Shown in pieces: positions 8,007 through 17,841 of a stretch of DNA of 64,000 nt. This DNA is from Paucidesulfovibrio sp036541255 (GTDB lineage: Bacteria; Desulfobacterota; Desulfovibrionia; Desulfovibrionales; Desulfovibrionaceae). Made by a program: the position numbers and the translations under genes. The notes below the pieces were generated by a model that saw only the letters and a list, made by a program, of their open reading frames with translations, made no database searches and was not told the DNA's origin. The stretch is taken from positions 1 to 64,000 of the forward strand of contig JAZHDD010000017.1 in the NCBI GenBank assembly GCA_036541255.1. The letters run 5' to 3'. Position 1 is the first letter of the stretch; every line of letters begins with the position of its first letter.

Positions 8007-9887
8007 GTGGCCAGGAAAAACAGGGCCGATTCCACAGAAGAATTGCTTGATATCATCCGGTCCGAGGATGAACGTCAGCTCAACTTCAAAGAGGAGTCCG
8101 CACAGACCGACCCCAAGAAGGGTTCGGACTTTTTTGCCGGCCTGGGCCAAAAAGATACGCTGCCGCGCACGCGCCCGGCCCTGCTCGTTTCCAAGGGGCG
8201 GGTGAAGAACCCGGTCCTCGGCGTTGACGTGGGGCACGGCAGCTTGACAGTGGTTGCCGTTTCATCCGCAGAACCAAAACGTCTTCTTGATGTTCGCAGC
8301 ATTCCCTATGCTCCCGAGGATCGTCCTGGCACGCCGGGGTTTGGCGCATTGTTGCGCAGCACCCTGGACAATATCAGCGCAGGGCGCAAGGAAGTGTGGG
8401 CTTTGTTGGGCTCTGGCGACGTGGACGTGAATGTGGTCGAGATTCCGCGTGTCGCAGCCTCGAAACGGGCCAATACCGTATATTGGCAGCTTCAGAAGGA
8501 GCGCAGGTTCGACGCCGCCGAATTCGTTTTGGACTATCAGGTCCAGGGACAGCGAAAAGATGCCGGAGTTGCCAAAAGCGAGGTGCTGACGTGCCTTGCT
8601 CGGCGCGAGGATGTTGACCGGCTGGTAGATGTTTTTTCCGCAGCCGGCTGTCCGCTTGCCGGTGTGACCATCATTCCCTGCGCCTTTCAGAATATTTACC
8701 GTGCGGGCTGGGTTGCTTCCGGTCAAGGGTTGACTGCCAGCCTGCATGTGGCGCGCAGCTTTTCCTGCATCACGATTTATGAAGGGAGCAACATCCACTT
8801 CAGCCGTACCATCAAGTTTGGTATGGATTCCCTGGCCTCCGAGCTTGCCGACGCCTACAACGAGGGGCTGGTGGACAAAGGCCGCAAATCAGGCCGAAAC
8901 ATGGACCTGGAAACGGCTCGACTGCTCCTGAACGCCAAGCTCTTTCAGGGCGAGGCCCCGCACGGAGTGCCCGGCGAAAACATGACCGAACAAGGGGTCT
9001 TTGATGCCGTGCGCGTGTCGCTGGAGCGTGTCGCGCGCCAGGCGGAACGGACTCTGGAGTTTTACGCGCAGAATCATCACCAGCGCTGTGGGCATTTGCA
9101 TCTGAGCGGGCGGATTTTCGGCAACCAGCTTGTCACGGACTATGTCTCCAGCGAGCTGGCTTTGGAAACGTCGCTTTTTGATCCCATGGGGCGGCAGGCC
9201 GCCCTGCTTGCACCTTCCCTTCGCGGCTATGACGAGCGTATCGCGCTGAGCGAAGCGTGCGGCGTTGCGCTTTCCGGCCCAGGGACCATCAACCTTTCCA
9301 CGAATTATGCGGTGCGCGCCCAGGAAAAACGTAAGTCGTGGGCACGGAAGGCCGTGCTGCTGGGAGCGGTTGTGCTTGCGATGCTTTTGGGCGGCTTCTG
9401 GCTGCTGGGGCAGCAGTCACTGAAGGCCAGGAATCTTGCACTGCAGAATCTCATGACGCAACTGGGTTCGGGCCCGGTTGTGGACGAGGCCGCTTTGGCG
9501 TCCATGGCGGCGCAGGTTGCCCAGCATCAGGATAAAATGCGCCGGGTCGCTTCGCGCTATGAGGCCCTGGCCGTGTTCAACGAGCTTTCGCGGCTTACGC
9601 CGCCCGGAGCGCGCCTGACCAGCGTCAGCATGGACTTGTTCGGGACTGACGCAACGCCCGTGAAGGCCGCAGCGGCGGGCGGGGAGGTCGCTCCTGTGCG
9701 TTTGCTCATTATCGAGGGTTTGGTGGTTGGCGGTGAGCGCGACTATGAAGCGGGGTTGACGCGTCTGCTCATGGGATTGAAGTCTTCGCCGCTCTTCGGG
9801 GAAGCCGTGGTAAGCGAAAAAACAACGCAGCAGTTCGTGCCCGAGGGCGAAGTGTTGCGTTTCGTGCTGCATGTGCAGCTCAAGTAG
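8007..9887 (+). CDS. PilM-PilN fusion (MshI-like pilus assembly protein)
   Basis: A 626-residue protein. Residues about 60-430 are a PilM-type actin-like ATPase fold (VLGVDVGHGSLTVVAV at the start, SGRIFG near the end). One membrane helix follows (about 447-467, KAVLLGAVVLAMLLGGFWLL), then a PilN-like periplasmic domain. In most type IVa systems these are two proteins; MshI in MSHA systems also joins cytoplasmic and periplasmic parts. The start is GTG 8007, forced by stops just upstream; its GGGGGGAG lies very close to the start codon, so a slightly later start is possible. First gene of the pilus operon. Confidence 0.85.
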   Translation: MARKNRADSTEELLDIIRSEDERQLNFKEESAQTDPKKGSDFFAGLGQKDTLPRTRPALLVSKGRVKNPVLGVDVGHGSLTVVAVSSAEPKRLLDVRSIPYAPEDRPGTPGFGALLRSTLDNISAGRKEVWALLGSGDVDVNVVEIPRVAASKRANTVYWQLQKERRFDAAEFVLDYQVQGQRKDAGVAKSEVLTCLARREDVDRLVDVFSAAGCPLAGVTIIPCAFQNIYRAGWVASGQGLTASLHVARSFSCITIYEGSNIHFSRTIKFGMDSLASELADAYNEGLVDKGRKSGRNMDLETARLLLNAKLFQGEAPHGVPGENMTEQGVFDAVRVSLERVARQAERTLEFYAQNHHQRCGHLHLSGRIFGNQLVTDYVSSELALETSLFDPMGRQAALLAPSLRGYDERIALSEACGVALSGPGTINLSTNYAVRAQEKRKSWARKAVLLGAVVLAMLLGGFWLLGQQSLKARNLALQNLMTQLGSGPVVDEAALASMAAQVAQHQDKMRRVASRYEALAVFNELSRLTPPGARLTSVSMDLFGTDATPVKAAAAGGEVAPVRLLIIEGLVVGGERDYEAGLTRLLMGLKSSPLFGEAVVSEKTTQQFVPEGEVLRFVLHVQLK

Positions 9888-9895
9888 GCGGTAGC

Positions 9896-10444
9896 ATGGC
9901 GACGTGGCAGGAAGAATACAAGGGAGTGATCGGCATGGCCGTTGCGGTGCTGGTCGCCGTGGCTGTTGTCGCCTGGATTTTTCTTTCCCCCCTGTACCAG
10001 AAGCGCGCCGACCTGGATGCCCGGTTGGTTCAGGCCCGCTCCGATCTGGAGCGGCAACGCGTTTTCCTGCCGCAATATCAAAGCATGCAGAAGTTCCTGG
10101 AGCAAGGCGATCTTGATGCTTTCCCCTCTCCGGCACCCGCCCCTCTGCCCATAGCGGAGCTGAACGAGCTGCCGGATGAATTGTCCCGTCTGGCTGGAGA
10201 ATCCGGCTTGGAAGTGCTCGATTTCGTACTCAGTCCCGGAGATATGGATCAAGGCCGGATGCGCATGCAATGCGTGCTCATGGGCGGGCTTGAACAGTTT
10301 CATGATTTTCATTTCAGCTTGGGCGCATTGCCTTTCCTGGAGCGCATAGACCGAATCGAAGCGCAAGCCGTGGCAGGCGGCATGGAATTTTTTGTCGAGT
10401 TCTGGATTCAGGTCGCGGCGTCGCCGTCCGGGGTGCAGGGATGA
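9896..10444 (+). CDS. PilO/MshJ-like inner-membrane alignment protein
   Basis: A 182-residue bitopic protein: one N-terminal membrane helix (about 13-32), a coiled-coil segment (about 38-62) and a small periplasmic ferredoxin-like domain ending in FFVEFWIQV. This is the PilO/GspM layout. PilO proteins pair with PilN to form the periplasmic ring support of the pilus machine. It begins 8 bases after the PilM-PilN stop, and its TGA overlaps the next ATG (ATGA). Confidence 0.8.
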   Translation: MATWQEEYKGVIGMAVAVLVAVAVVAWIFLSPLYQKRADLDARLVQARSDLERQRVFLPQYQSMQKFLEQGDLDAFPSPAPAPLPIAELNELPDELSRLAGESGLEVLDFVLSPGDMDQGRMRMQCVLMGGLEQFHDFHFSLGALPFLERIDRIEAQAVAGGMEFFVEFWIQVAASPSGVQG

Positions 10445-10959
10445 AAAAAAGCGAAAAAATACTGCTCGGCGTGCTGGGCGTGGTCAGTCTCTGGGCTGGC
10501 TATATACTGTATTTTGATGATCAGCCCGCCAAGAAAGCTTCCACGATGGAAGCTGCGCCCGGATACGAGCAGATCGCAGCCGAGATGCGCAAGCAATTGG
10601 AGGCCAAGGTGCTGTCCCCGGCCGACCTGCATAAGGTGCAGCTTGCGCTTCAGCCTGTGGAGTCCTCGCCATTCTACGCTTCGGCAGAGCCTTTTTATTT
10701 TCTGGGGCTGGACAACGGCGAGGGCGGGCTGGCCTACAGCGGATATCTGCGGATGGGCAACAAGGCCTACGCCATCATCAACGGCATCGAGTATGCGGTG
10801 GGCGACGATTTGGCCGAGGGCGGCTATCGCCTCACGGCCATCACCAAGGGATATGTGGTGCTCGAACGGCGCGACGAAGCAACGGGCCGGGTCTTCAGGC
10901 GGCAGTTACCCATGACCGAGAGCATGGTCGAGGATATTACTTTAAAGGCGGTTTATTAA
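10441..10959 (+). CDS. PilP/GspC-like periplasmic linker (MshK-like)
   Basis: A 172-residue protein with an N-terminal membrane anchor (about 6-24). The C-terminal beta domain (about 95-155: NKAYAIINGIEYAVGDDL ... YVVLERRDE) matches the pattern of the GspC homology region and PilP. Those domains bind the N0 domain of the secretin and join inner- and outer-membrane parts. The start overlaps the PilO-like gene by 4 bases and the secretin follows at once, as expected for this role. Confidence 0.75.
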   Translation: MKKSEKILLGVLGVVSLWAGYILYFDDQPAKKASTMEAAPGYEQIAAEMRKQLEAKVLSPADLHKVQLALQPVESSPFYASAEPFYFLGLDNGEGGLAYSGYLRMGNKAYAIINGIEYAVGDDLAEGGYRLTAITKGYVVLERRDEATGRVFRRQLPMTESMVEDITLKAVY

Positions 10960-10960
10960 T

Positions 10961-12655
10961 ATGAGTCCCAAGGCGGCCTCGTTTCTCCTGCTCCTGGTCT
11001 GCTTGGGCATGTTGTTGTCCGGCTGTGCCAGCAAGGACCCGTTGCCTGACGAGGAAATCGAGAAATGGAAGATCATGGCCGAACAGGCCCAGGGGCATTC
11101 CCCTTCGACTCGTGCGGAAGAGGTGGATCGCATCGAGGACGTGCTTGTCGATGCGGAAACCATTGATCTGCAACAAAAGAAAAAGGACAAGCCGCTGCCG
11201 TCCTTCAAGGTCACCCTGCGCATGCATGACGCTGACCTCGTGGCCGTGCTGCAGGCCTTGTCCCGTGCGGCCAAGCAGAGCATCGTGGTCAGCCCCACGG
11301 TGCAGGGCGTGGTGAACATCAATATCGTGGAAAAGCCCTGGGCCGAGGTGTTCAGGGGCATTCTCAGCGCCAACCGCCTGACCTACGCCTGGGAAGGCGA
11401 CATCCTCCGGGTCATGACTGCGGACGACGTGAAATTTGATCTGGAAATGGACATGCTGCATACCCAGCGCCAGAATGAACAGCTCGCCCTCCAGCGCTCC
11501 GAGCCATTCGTGACCAGCATCGTGCGCGTGCGTTTTTCCGAGGCCAAGACGCTGAAAGAGAGCCTGAACCCTTTCCTGGTCAAAGACGAGGGCGGCAAGT
11601 CCCTGGGCTCCATCGAGGTGGACGAGCATACCAACTCGCTGATCATCCACAGTATTCGCTCGGACATTGACCGGCTGGTGCGCATCATCACCCGCCTGGA
11701 CGCGCCCCGGGCCCAGATCAAGCTCAAGGCGCATATCGTGGAGACCACCAAGGACACGGCCCGCGCCCTGGGCGTGCAGTGGGGCGGCGCTTACCAGGGC
11801 AACGTCTACAACGGCTCGAATCTCTACGTTTCGCCGGGCGGTTCCGCAGGCACGACCACCAAGGGATCGACCAGTGATGGCCGGGCCGGTACCTTTGACC
11901 CCACTCTCGGCACGACTCCGGCGGGCAAGGGCTATTTCATGAACTTCACGCCCGACGGCTTTGACAAGGCAGGCAAGGGCGCGGCTCTGGGCCTGATGTT
12001 CGGGACCGTGGGCGAGAATTTGCTGGAGGTGCAGCTCAAGGCCCTGGAAGAGGCGCAGAAGCTGCGGATCATCTCGGCCCCGTCCATTACCACCATGGAC
12101 AACCAGAAGGCCTACACCGAATCGGGCGAGCGCGTGCCGTACCAGACCACGGAAAACGACGGCGGCACCATCACCACTTCGGTCAAGTTCGAGGATGTGG
12201 TGCTGCGTCTGGAAATCACGCCGCACATCATCGACGACGAATACATCAAGCTGGTGGTGCTGATCCAGAAGGACGAGGTGGATTCCACCCGCACGGTGGA
12301 CGGCAATCCCTACATCATCAAGAAGAAGACCGAGACCACGCTTATCGCCCGCGACAGCGAGACAGTGGTCATTTCCGGCCTGAACAAGCAGCGCTCGCTT
12401 TCGGGCGAGGACGGTGTGCCCTATCTCAAGGACATTCCCGGCGGCAACCGCATTTTCGGCAGCGAAGTTCGCCAGGAAACCATGGACGAGTTTTTGATTT
12501 TCATCACTCCCGAGATTCTCGGCGAATGGCGCAAGGGCGAACGCCAGAAGACCATGGCCGAAATTGAAGAGGAGTTGCGGCTCAAGAAGGAGCGCGCGGC
12601 CCAGGAAGCCGAAGCCGGGGAACAGCGCAAAACGCCCGACGAGGTGGAGCAATGA
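10961..12655 (+). CDS. mshL: MshL-like secretin lipoprotein (outer-membrane pore)
   Basis: A 564-residue secretin through which the pilus crosses the outer membrane. It has a lipoprotein signal with the lipid-modified Cys at 22 (LLSGC), so it probably needs no separate pilotin. N0/STN and N1 domains span about 80-260. The C-terminal secretin domain (about 330-530) carries VPYQTTENDGG and ETVVISGLNKQR. The last 30 residues are charged and rich in K/E. The gene overlaps the following ATPase by ATGA. Confidence 0.92.
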   Translation: MSPKAASFLLLLVCLGMLLSGCASKDPLPDEEIEKWKIMAEQAQGHSPSTRAEEVDRIEDVLVDAETIDLQQKKKDKPLPSFKVTLRMHDADLVAVLQALSRAAKQSIVVSPTVQGVVNINIVEKPWAEVFRGILSANRLTYAWEGDILRVMTADDVKFDLEMDMLHTQRQNEQLALQRSEPFVTSIVRVRFSEAKTLKESLNPFLVKDEGGKSLGSIEVDEHTNSLIIHSIRSDIDRLVRIITRLDAPRAQIKLKAHIVETTKDTARALGVQWGGAYQGNVYNGSNLYVSPGGSAGTTTKGSTSDGRAGTFDPTLGTTPAGKGYFMNFTPDGFDKAGKGAALGLMFGTVGENLLEVQLKALEEAQKLRIISAPSITTMDNQKAYTESGERVPYQTTENDGGTITTSVKFEDVVLRLEITPHIIDDEYIKLVVLIQKDEVDSTRTVDGNPYIIKKKTETTLIARDSETVVISGLNKQRSLSGEDGVPYLKDIPGGNRIFGSEVRQETMDEFLIFITPEILGEWRKGERQKTMAEIEEELRLKKERAAQEAEAGEQRKTPDEVEQ

Positions 12656-14247
12656 AGTATTACGAACAGCTCGGGCTGATCAGGGAGCCGTTTTCCAGCT
12701 CTCCGGACCCTGGCTTTTTGTTCTATTCAAAGCAGCATATCTCCTGTCTCCAGGAACTGGAGATAGCGGTCCGGCTCAAACGCGGCTTGAATCTCGTGGT
12801 CGGCGATATCGGTACGGGCAAAACCACGCTTTGTCGTCTTTTTGTGCGCAATTTGAGCAAGAATCCGACGATTTCCGTCAGCCTGCTGCTTGATCCGGCC
12901 TTTCCTTCGGCCCACGCTTTTCTGCGTCTGCTCTGCGCCCAGTTCTGTGGCGAATTGCCCGACCGCAGGCTGAACACCTGGACGCTCAAGGAAATGATCA
13001 AGCGTTCCCTGTTGCAGAGCGGCACGCGGGAGGACAAGACCGTTGTCCTGATCATCGACGAGGGCCAGAAAATGAGCGTGGAGTGCCTGGAGATTTTGCG
13101 CGAACTCTTGAACTATGAAACCAACAACTCCAAATTGTTGCAGATAATCATCTTCGGGCAGAAGGAATTGGAGTCCATGGTTGCGGCCATGCCCAATTTC
13201 CTGGACAGGATCAATTTCTATCACAGACTGAGGCCGTTGGGCTTCGATGAAACGCGGCGTATGATCGAATTCCGGCTCCTGCAGGCCCTGCCCGTGGACA
13301 GCGTGCCGCCGCGCCTGTTCAGCCTGGCTGCCCTGTATGCCATTCACCGGGCCGCAGGCGGCTTCCCGCGCAAGGTCGTGCGGCTTTGCCACAAGGTGCT
13401 GCTCCGGATGATCATCGAGCGGCGCGCAAAAGCCGGCTTTGGCCTGGTGCGCGCCTGCCTGCGCGAGGAGTATCAACTCCGGCGGACCGGGCGCTGGGTC
13501 TATGCGGGCGTGGCAGCCCTACTCCTGACCGTTTCCCTGGCCACGGTGCGCTATGTGCCCGAAGTCAGGGCCATGCTGCCGGTCCTGGACTTCGCGTCGG
13601 CAGCGGTGCGCGGTTCGGACGAGGACAAGAGACTGGAAGCGTTGCCGGGGTTGCCCGGCACGCAGGCTGAATTGCATCTTGGAACGGACGCCAGGGAGGA
13701 CACAACGCTCTCCTCCGGTTCTGCCCCTCTGCCGCAGGATCTTCCGGTCGAGCTGGGCAGCCTCTGTTTGGAGCGTGGAGATAGCCTGTCCGAAGCGTTG
13801 CACCGGGTGTACGGGGTGTTTGATCAGGAGAATCTGGATCATGTCCTGGCGGCCAATCCCGACCTGATCGACCCGGACGATGTTCCGCTGGGCACGGCAA
13901 TCCGCTTTCCGCTCATTCGTCCCGATGCTCGTGAAATTGACCCGGAGCTGTCCTGGCTGCGTCTGGATGCTTCCTCGAACTTGCGGACGGCTTACCGGCT
14001 GTTGCGCCAGTATGCTTTTTTCGGTCTGGAACTGCGTCTGCTGACGACGTATTCCTCGCCGGGGGGGCTGCGCTTTCATGTCGTGCTGGAACGGCCGTTC
14101 CTGGACAGCCAGGAGGCCGAGGCTGCACGCGCCGGCCTGCCTTTGGCCTTGCAGCAGGAAACCATGGTGTTTCATCCTTCAGCCCGGGCCTTGGTCTTGA
14201 GCCAATCCAACAGCCTTGTGCGCGAAACTGTCGCACAGCGTCAGTGA
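12652..14247 (+). CDS. mshM: MshM/ExeA-like ATPase fused to a membrane helix and LysM domain
   Basis: A 531-residue protein. Residues 1-270 are an ExeA-type AAA ATPase with Walker A GDIGTGKTT and Walker B VVLIIDEGQ. A membrane helix follows (about 282-302), then a periplasmic part with a LysM-like segment (about 367-420, ending LGTAIRFPLI). ExeA/MshM proteins remodel peptidoglycan so that the secretin can assemble; a LysM domain would tether the enzyme to the wall. In Vibrio, MshM and the wall-binding part are usually separate, so this fusion is a local variant. Confidence 0.87.
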   Translation: MKYYEQLGLIREPFSSSPDPGFLFYSKQHISCLQELEIAVRLKRGLNLVVGDIGTGKTTLCRLFVRNLSKNPTISVSLLLDPAFPSAHAFLRLLCAQFCGELPDRRLNTWTLKEMIKRSLLQSGTREDKTVVLIIDEGQKMSVECLEILRELLNYETNNSKLLQIIIFGQKELESMVAAMPNFLDRINFYHRLRPLGFDETRRMIEFRLLQALPVDSVPPRLFSLAALYAIHRAAGGFPRKVVRLCHKVLLRMIIERRAKAGFGLVRACLREEYQLRRTGRWVYAGVAALLLTVSLATVRYVPEVRAMLPVLDFASAAVRGSDEDKRLEALPGLPGTQAELHLGTDAREDTTLSSGSAPLPQDLPVELGSLCLERGDSLSEALHRVYGVFDQENLDHVLAANPDLIDPDDVPLGTAIRFPLIRPDAREIDPELSWLRLDASSNLRTAYRLLRQYAFFGLELRLLTTYSSPGGLRFHVVLERPFLDSQEAEAARAGLPLALQQETMVFHPSARALVLSQSNSLVRETVAQRQ

Positions 14248-14286
14248 CATCTTCCACGCCGTGTACGCAAAGGAGTTGAACCCCAG

Positions 14287-15996
14287 GTGACAAAGCGGGA
14301 ACGAAAACGGCTCGGCGATCTGCTTGTTGAGACAGGCGTGCTCAGTGCGGCGCAGCTGGAAACGGCTCTGGCCGAACAGAAGCAGTCCGGTCTCAAGCTT
14401 GGCCAGTTCCTGATCCAGAGCGGCACCCTGCGCGAGGAAACCCTGCTGGACACGCTTTCGCAGCAGTTGCGCATTCCCAAATACGAGCCGGATCTGTATC
14501 CCTTTGAAGAGGGCGTGGGCAATCTGGTTTCGGAGCAGTTGGCTCAGAAGAATCGGGTGGCCCCGTTGCAACGGCGCGGTAGCCTGCTCGTGGTGGCCAT
14601 GCCCGATCCCATGGACATCAACGCTCTGGATACAGTGGAAATAGCCACCAACCTCGAAGTGGAGCCGGTGATCTGCTCCGAAAACGATTTCGATATGCTC
14701 TTCGGCTCGATTTATGGCCGGGGCGGCTTGTCTGACGCGGATTTCGAGGGCGTGGACGATGTGGCCGACGAGCTGGGCGACGATTTGCAGGCCGAGGCCG
14801 ACGTGAATGTGGACGCCCTGGCCGACATGGCCGAGCAGGCCCCTGTCGTACGCATGGTCAACTCCATTCTGAACCAGGCCGTGCGCGAAGGAGCCAGCGA
14901 CATACACATCAGCCCGGAGCGCGAGATCATCAATGTGCGTTACCGTGTGGATGGGCGTCTGCGATCGGTCCCGGCTCCGCCCAAATCCATCTTTCTGCCG
15001 CTTGTTTCGCGCCTGAAGATCATGGCCAACATGGATATCGCCATCAGCAAGATTCCGCAGGACGGACGCTTTTCATTCCGCACCCAGCGCCGCGAGTTCA
15101 ACGTGCGCGTGTCCTCGCTGCCCACCATTCACGGCGAGAATCTGGTGATGCGCCTTTTGGACCGCAACGCCCACGGCCTGACCCTGGACGAGCTCGGGTT
15201 CAATACCCAGGACCGCGAAAAGGTGGATCGGGCCATCCGGCAACCGTATGGCATGATCCTGGCCGCAGGGCCCACGGGCAGCGGCAAGACAACGACCCTG
15301 TATTCGTTTTTGCGGGCCATCCGCAATGATGAGATCAACGTGGTCACCCTGGAGGACCCGGTCGAATACCGTATTGAAAAAATACGGCAGGTTCAGCTGA
15401 ACACCAAGGCGGGCATGACCTTTGCCTCGGGCCTGCGCTCCATCCTGCGCCAGGACCCGGACGTGGTGCTCGTGGGTGAAATCCGCGACCATGAAACCGC
15501 GGAGATCGCCACCCAGGCGGCGCTCACGGGCCACCGCGTGCTCTCCACTTTGCATACCAACGATGCGGCAGGCGCGGTCACGCGTCTCGTGGAGATGGGG
15601 CTGGAACCGTTTCTCGTGGCCTCGGTGTTGCTGCTTTCGGTCAGCCAGCGGCTGGTGCGCCGGGTCTGCCCGCACTGCAAGGAGTCCTACAGCCCGTCCG
15701 AATATCTCATCCGTGCATTCGGGCTGTGGAACCATCGCGACAAGATAGATTTCGTGCGCGGCAGGGGTTGCCCCAAATGCGGCCAGAGCGGGTTCAAGGG
15801 ACGGTTGGCCCTGTTCGAGATTCTCCAGGTCGATGAGACCATCCAGGATCTCATTGTGCGCCGGGCCTCTTCCCAGGATATCGCCAAGGCCGCGATGGAG
15901 TCCCGGACCATGCGCACCCTGAAGATGGATGCGGCGCGCAAGATCGCCAACGGTTCGACCACGTTGGAGGAAGCTGCCGCCTCCATCATGCTCTAG
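14287..15996 (+). CDS. mshE: MshE-type pilus extension ATPase with c-di-GMP-binding domain
   Basis: A 569-residue GspE/PilB-family hexameric ATPase that powers pilus extension. The N-terminus (about 8-65) fits the MshEN c-di-GMP motif: RLGDLLVETG, then QLETALAEQ, KLGQFLIQSG and LLDTLSQQLRIP. The core has Walker A GPTGSGKTTT (about 328), the Asp box and Walker B. A zinc-binding CPHC/CPKCG pair lies at about 460 and 495. The start is GTG 14287 with AGGAG 11 bases upstream. MshEN binds c-di-GMP in Vibrio and Pseudomonas relatives; binding here is inferred from the motif. Confidence 0.93.
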   Translation: MTKRERKRLGDLLVETGVLSAAQLETALAEQKQSGLKLGQFLIQSGTLREETLLDTLSQQLRIPKYEPDLYPFEEGVGNLVSEQLAQKNRVAPLQRRGSLLVVAMPDPMDINALDTVEIATNLEVEPVICSENDFDMLFGSIYGRGGLSDADFEGVDDVADELGDDLQAEADVNVDALADMAEQAPVVRMVNSILNQAVREGASDIHISPEREIINVRYRVDGRLRSVPAPPKSIFLPLVSRLKIMANMDIAISKIPQDGRFSFRTQRREFNVRVSSLPTIHGENLVMRLLDRNAHGLTLDELGFNTQDREKVDRAIRQPYGMILAAGPTGSGKTTTLYSFLRAIRNDEINVVTLEDPVEYRIEKIRQVQLNTKAGMTFASGLRSILRQDPDVVLVGEIRDHETAEIATQAALTGHRVLSTLHTNDAAGAVTRLVEMGLEPFLVASVLLLSVSQRLVRRVCPHCKESYSPSEYLIRAFGLWNHRDKIDFVRGRGCPKCGQSGFKGRLALFEILQVDETIQDLIVRRASSQDIAKAAMESRTMRTLKMDAARKIANGSTTLEEAAASIML

Positions 15997-16006
15997 GAAG
16001 GACTTG

Positions 16007-17242
16007 ATGCCCGCGTACACGTACAAAGCCATGAAGGACGACGGAACCCAGGTCTCCGGCGTGCTGGAAGCCGAATCCAGGGAGCAGGCCCAAGACAGGA
16101 TTCTGGGGCTGGGGCTCATTCCTTCCTCTGTGCGTCAGGGCGGCAGTTCCGCCGGGGCGGAAACCACGGCCAAGCTCGGCGTTCTTCAGCGTCTGACCAA
16201 GGTCAAGCCCCAGGATGTGATCCTTTTTACCAAGCAGTTCCGGACCATGCTCCATGCGGGTATTCCCGTGCTTCAGACCTTGAAGACCCTGCTGGGTCAG
16301 ATCGAGAATCCCCGGCTGCACGCCGCCGTCAACGACATTGTGCAGGACATCACCGAAGGCTCGAACCTCTACCGCGCATTTTGGAAGCATCGGGCCATTT
16401 TCGGCCGTCTCTACTGCAACATGCTGCGCGCCGGCGAGATGAGCGGTACGCTGATCCAGGTCCTGGACCGGCTGATTTACATCGTGGAACACGAGTACAA
16501 GGTGCGCAAGGATATCCAAAGCGCGTTGACGTATCCCATCATCGTGGTGGTTGCCCTGGTGGTGGCCTTTGTAGTCCTGGTCACGGTGGTGTTGCCCAAC
16601 TTCATCAGCCTGTTCGAAAAGCAGGGCATTGTTCTGCCGCTGCCCACGCGTATCTGTGTGGGCCTGCACGACCTGCTCACGGGCTATTGGCAGATCGTGC
16701 TTCCCGTGCTCGTCGGCGGCATCATCGGACTGATTCTCTGGGCCAGGACAACGCAGGGCCGTTTTGCCCTGCATACCTTGCTGCTGAATCTGCCCATCCT
16801 GGGCACGGTCTTTGTCAAGGCGGCCATGTCCCGTTTCGGCAGCATCTTCGCCATTCTCCAATCCAGCGGCGTCACTGTCCTGGAGAGCATCGACATCATC
16901 GCCGACACCATCGGCAACGAGGCGGTCTCGCGCCAGTTCAAGAACGTGAAGACCCTGTTGGAGCAGGGACGGGGCCTGGCCGGGCCGTTGCGCAAGGCCA
17001 AGTATTTCACTCCCATGCTTGTGACCATGGTGGCCATCGGCGAGGAATCGGGCCAGCTGGAGGAGATGCTGCGCGAGGTGGCGGCCCATTACGACTACGA
17101 GGTGGAGTATTCTGTCTCACGCATGAGCGAATTGCTTGGGCCTGTATTGGTGGCCTGTCTGGCCTGCGTGGTGGGTTTTTTCGCCCTGGCCGTGATGCTG
17201 CCCATGCTCGATCTGATGAGCAATGCCATGGCCGGGCGCTAA
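16007..17242 (+). CDS. mshG: MshG/PilC-type inner-membrane platform protein
   Basis: A 411-residue GspF-family protein with two cytoplasmic helical repeats and three membrane helices (about 175-195, 225-245 and 380-405). It is the platform that couples the ATPases to pilin assembly. The N-terminus PAYTYKAMKDDGTQVSG is typical. The frame opens earlier inside mshE, but ATG 16007 has GGAAGGA upstream and starts the conserved sequence. It follows mshE by 10 bases. Confidence 0.93.
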   Translation: MPAYTYKAMKDDGTQVSGVLEAESREQAQDRILGLGLIPSSVRQGGSSAGAETTAKLGVLQRLTKVKPQDVILFTKQFRTMLHAGIPVLQTLKTLLGQIENPRLHAAVNDIVQDITEGSNLYRAFWKHRAIFGRLYCNMLRAGEMSGTLIQVLDRLIYIVEHEYKVRKDIQSALTYPIIVVVALVVAFVVLVTVVLPNFISLFEKQGIVLPLPTRICVGLHDLLTGYWQIVLPVLVGGIIGLILWARTTQGRFALHTLLLNLPILGTVFVKAAMSRFGSIFAILQSSGVTVLESIDIIADTIGNEAVSRQFKNVKTLLEQGRGLAGPLRKAKYFTPMLVTMVAIGEESGQLEEMLREVAAHYDYEVEYSVSRMSELLGPVLVACLACVVGFFALAVMLPMLDLMSNAMAGR

Positions 17243-17372
17243 ATATTGTTGCCTTTGCGTCGCTTCAGTCCCGAGGGCTTGGGAGACGCGTTCGTATATG
17301 GTAGTATATTTCGGTGCGAAAGCCGCGCAAGGCGTCACGCCCGAAGAGAACAATGCTGAAAAGGAGACGCAC

Positions 17373-17774
17373 ATGGAACAGAGGAAAAGGAAACAGCGTG
17401 AAGGCGGCTTTACGCTTATCGAACTGATCACCGTGATCATCATTCTCGGCATCCTGGCCGCCGTGGTCACGCCCCGGTACTTCAACATGGTGGACGAGGC
17501 GCAGCAGGCCGCTGTTGACGGCGCTCTTGGCGAGGCCGCCGGCCATCTGAATCTGGCCTATGCCAATCACATTCTCCAGAACAACACGCCTCCGGCCAAC
17601 GTGGAGGCCTTGTTCGCGGCTGCCCAGGATTTGGGCGACTATACCGCCGCCTATGCCCGCGTGGACGCGAACACGGTCCGCATCACGGTCACTGCCGACG
17701 ACGGCACGGCCCTGACCAACAACACCAAGGATGTGGCCTGGCCCGGCGGCAACATGGCCGCGGTCGGCCCCTAG
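17373..17774 (+). CDS. Major type IV (MSHA-like) prepilin
   Basis: A 133-residue prepilin. The positively charged leader ends in GG, followed by FTLIELITVIIILG with Phe+1 and Glu+5. The prepilin peptidase should cut between Gly and Phe. The rest is a short pilin head without cysteines, so no disulfide loop is possible. The start has a good AAAGGAG site; the frame is open further upstream but without a start signal. A strong hairpin lies just after the stop, so this gene may be expressed above its neighbours. Confidence 0.9.
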   Translation: MEQRKRKQREGGFTLIELITVIIILGILAAVVTPRYFNMVDEAQQAAVDGALGEAAGHLNLAYANHILQNNTPPANVEALFAAAQDLGDYTAAYARVDANTVRITVTADDGTALTNNTKDVAWPGGNMAAVGP

Positions 17775-17790
17775 GCTTTTTGAATGGATG

Positions 17791-17819
17791 CTGCGGGGAG
17801 GCTCTGGTCCTCCCCGCAG
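17791..17819 (+). terminator. Intercistronic hairpin between the two pilin genes
   Basis: A perfect 11-bp stem (CTGCGGGGAGG / CCTCCCCGCAG) with a 7-base loop and no T run. More likely a partial terminator or an mRNA-stabilising hairpin than a full stop. Confidence 0.6.
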
Positions 17820-17841
17820 TCCATGAGCAGCCGCACCCTGC

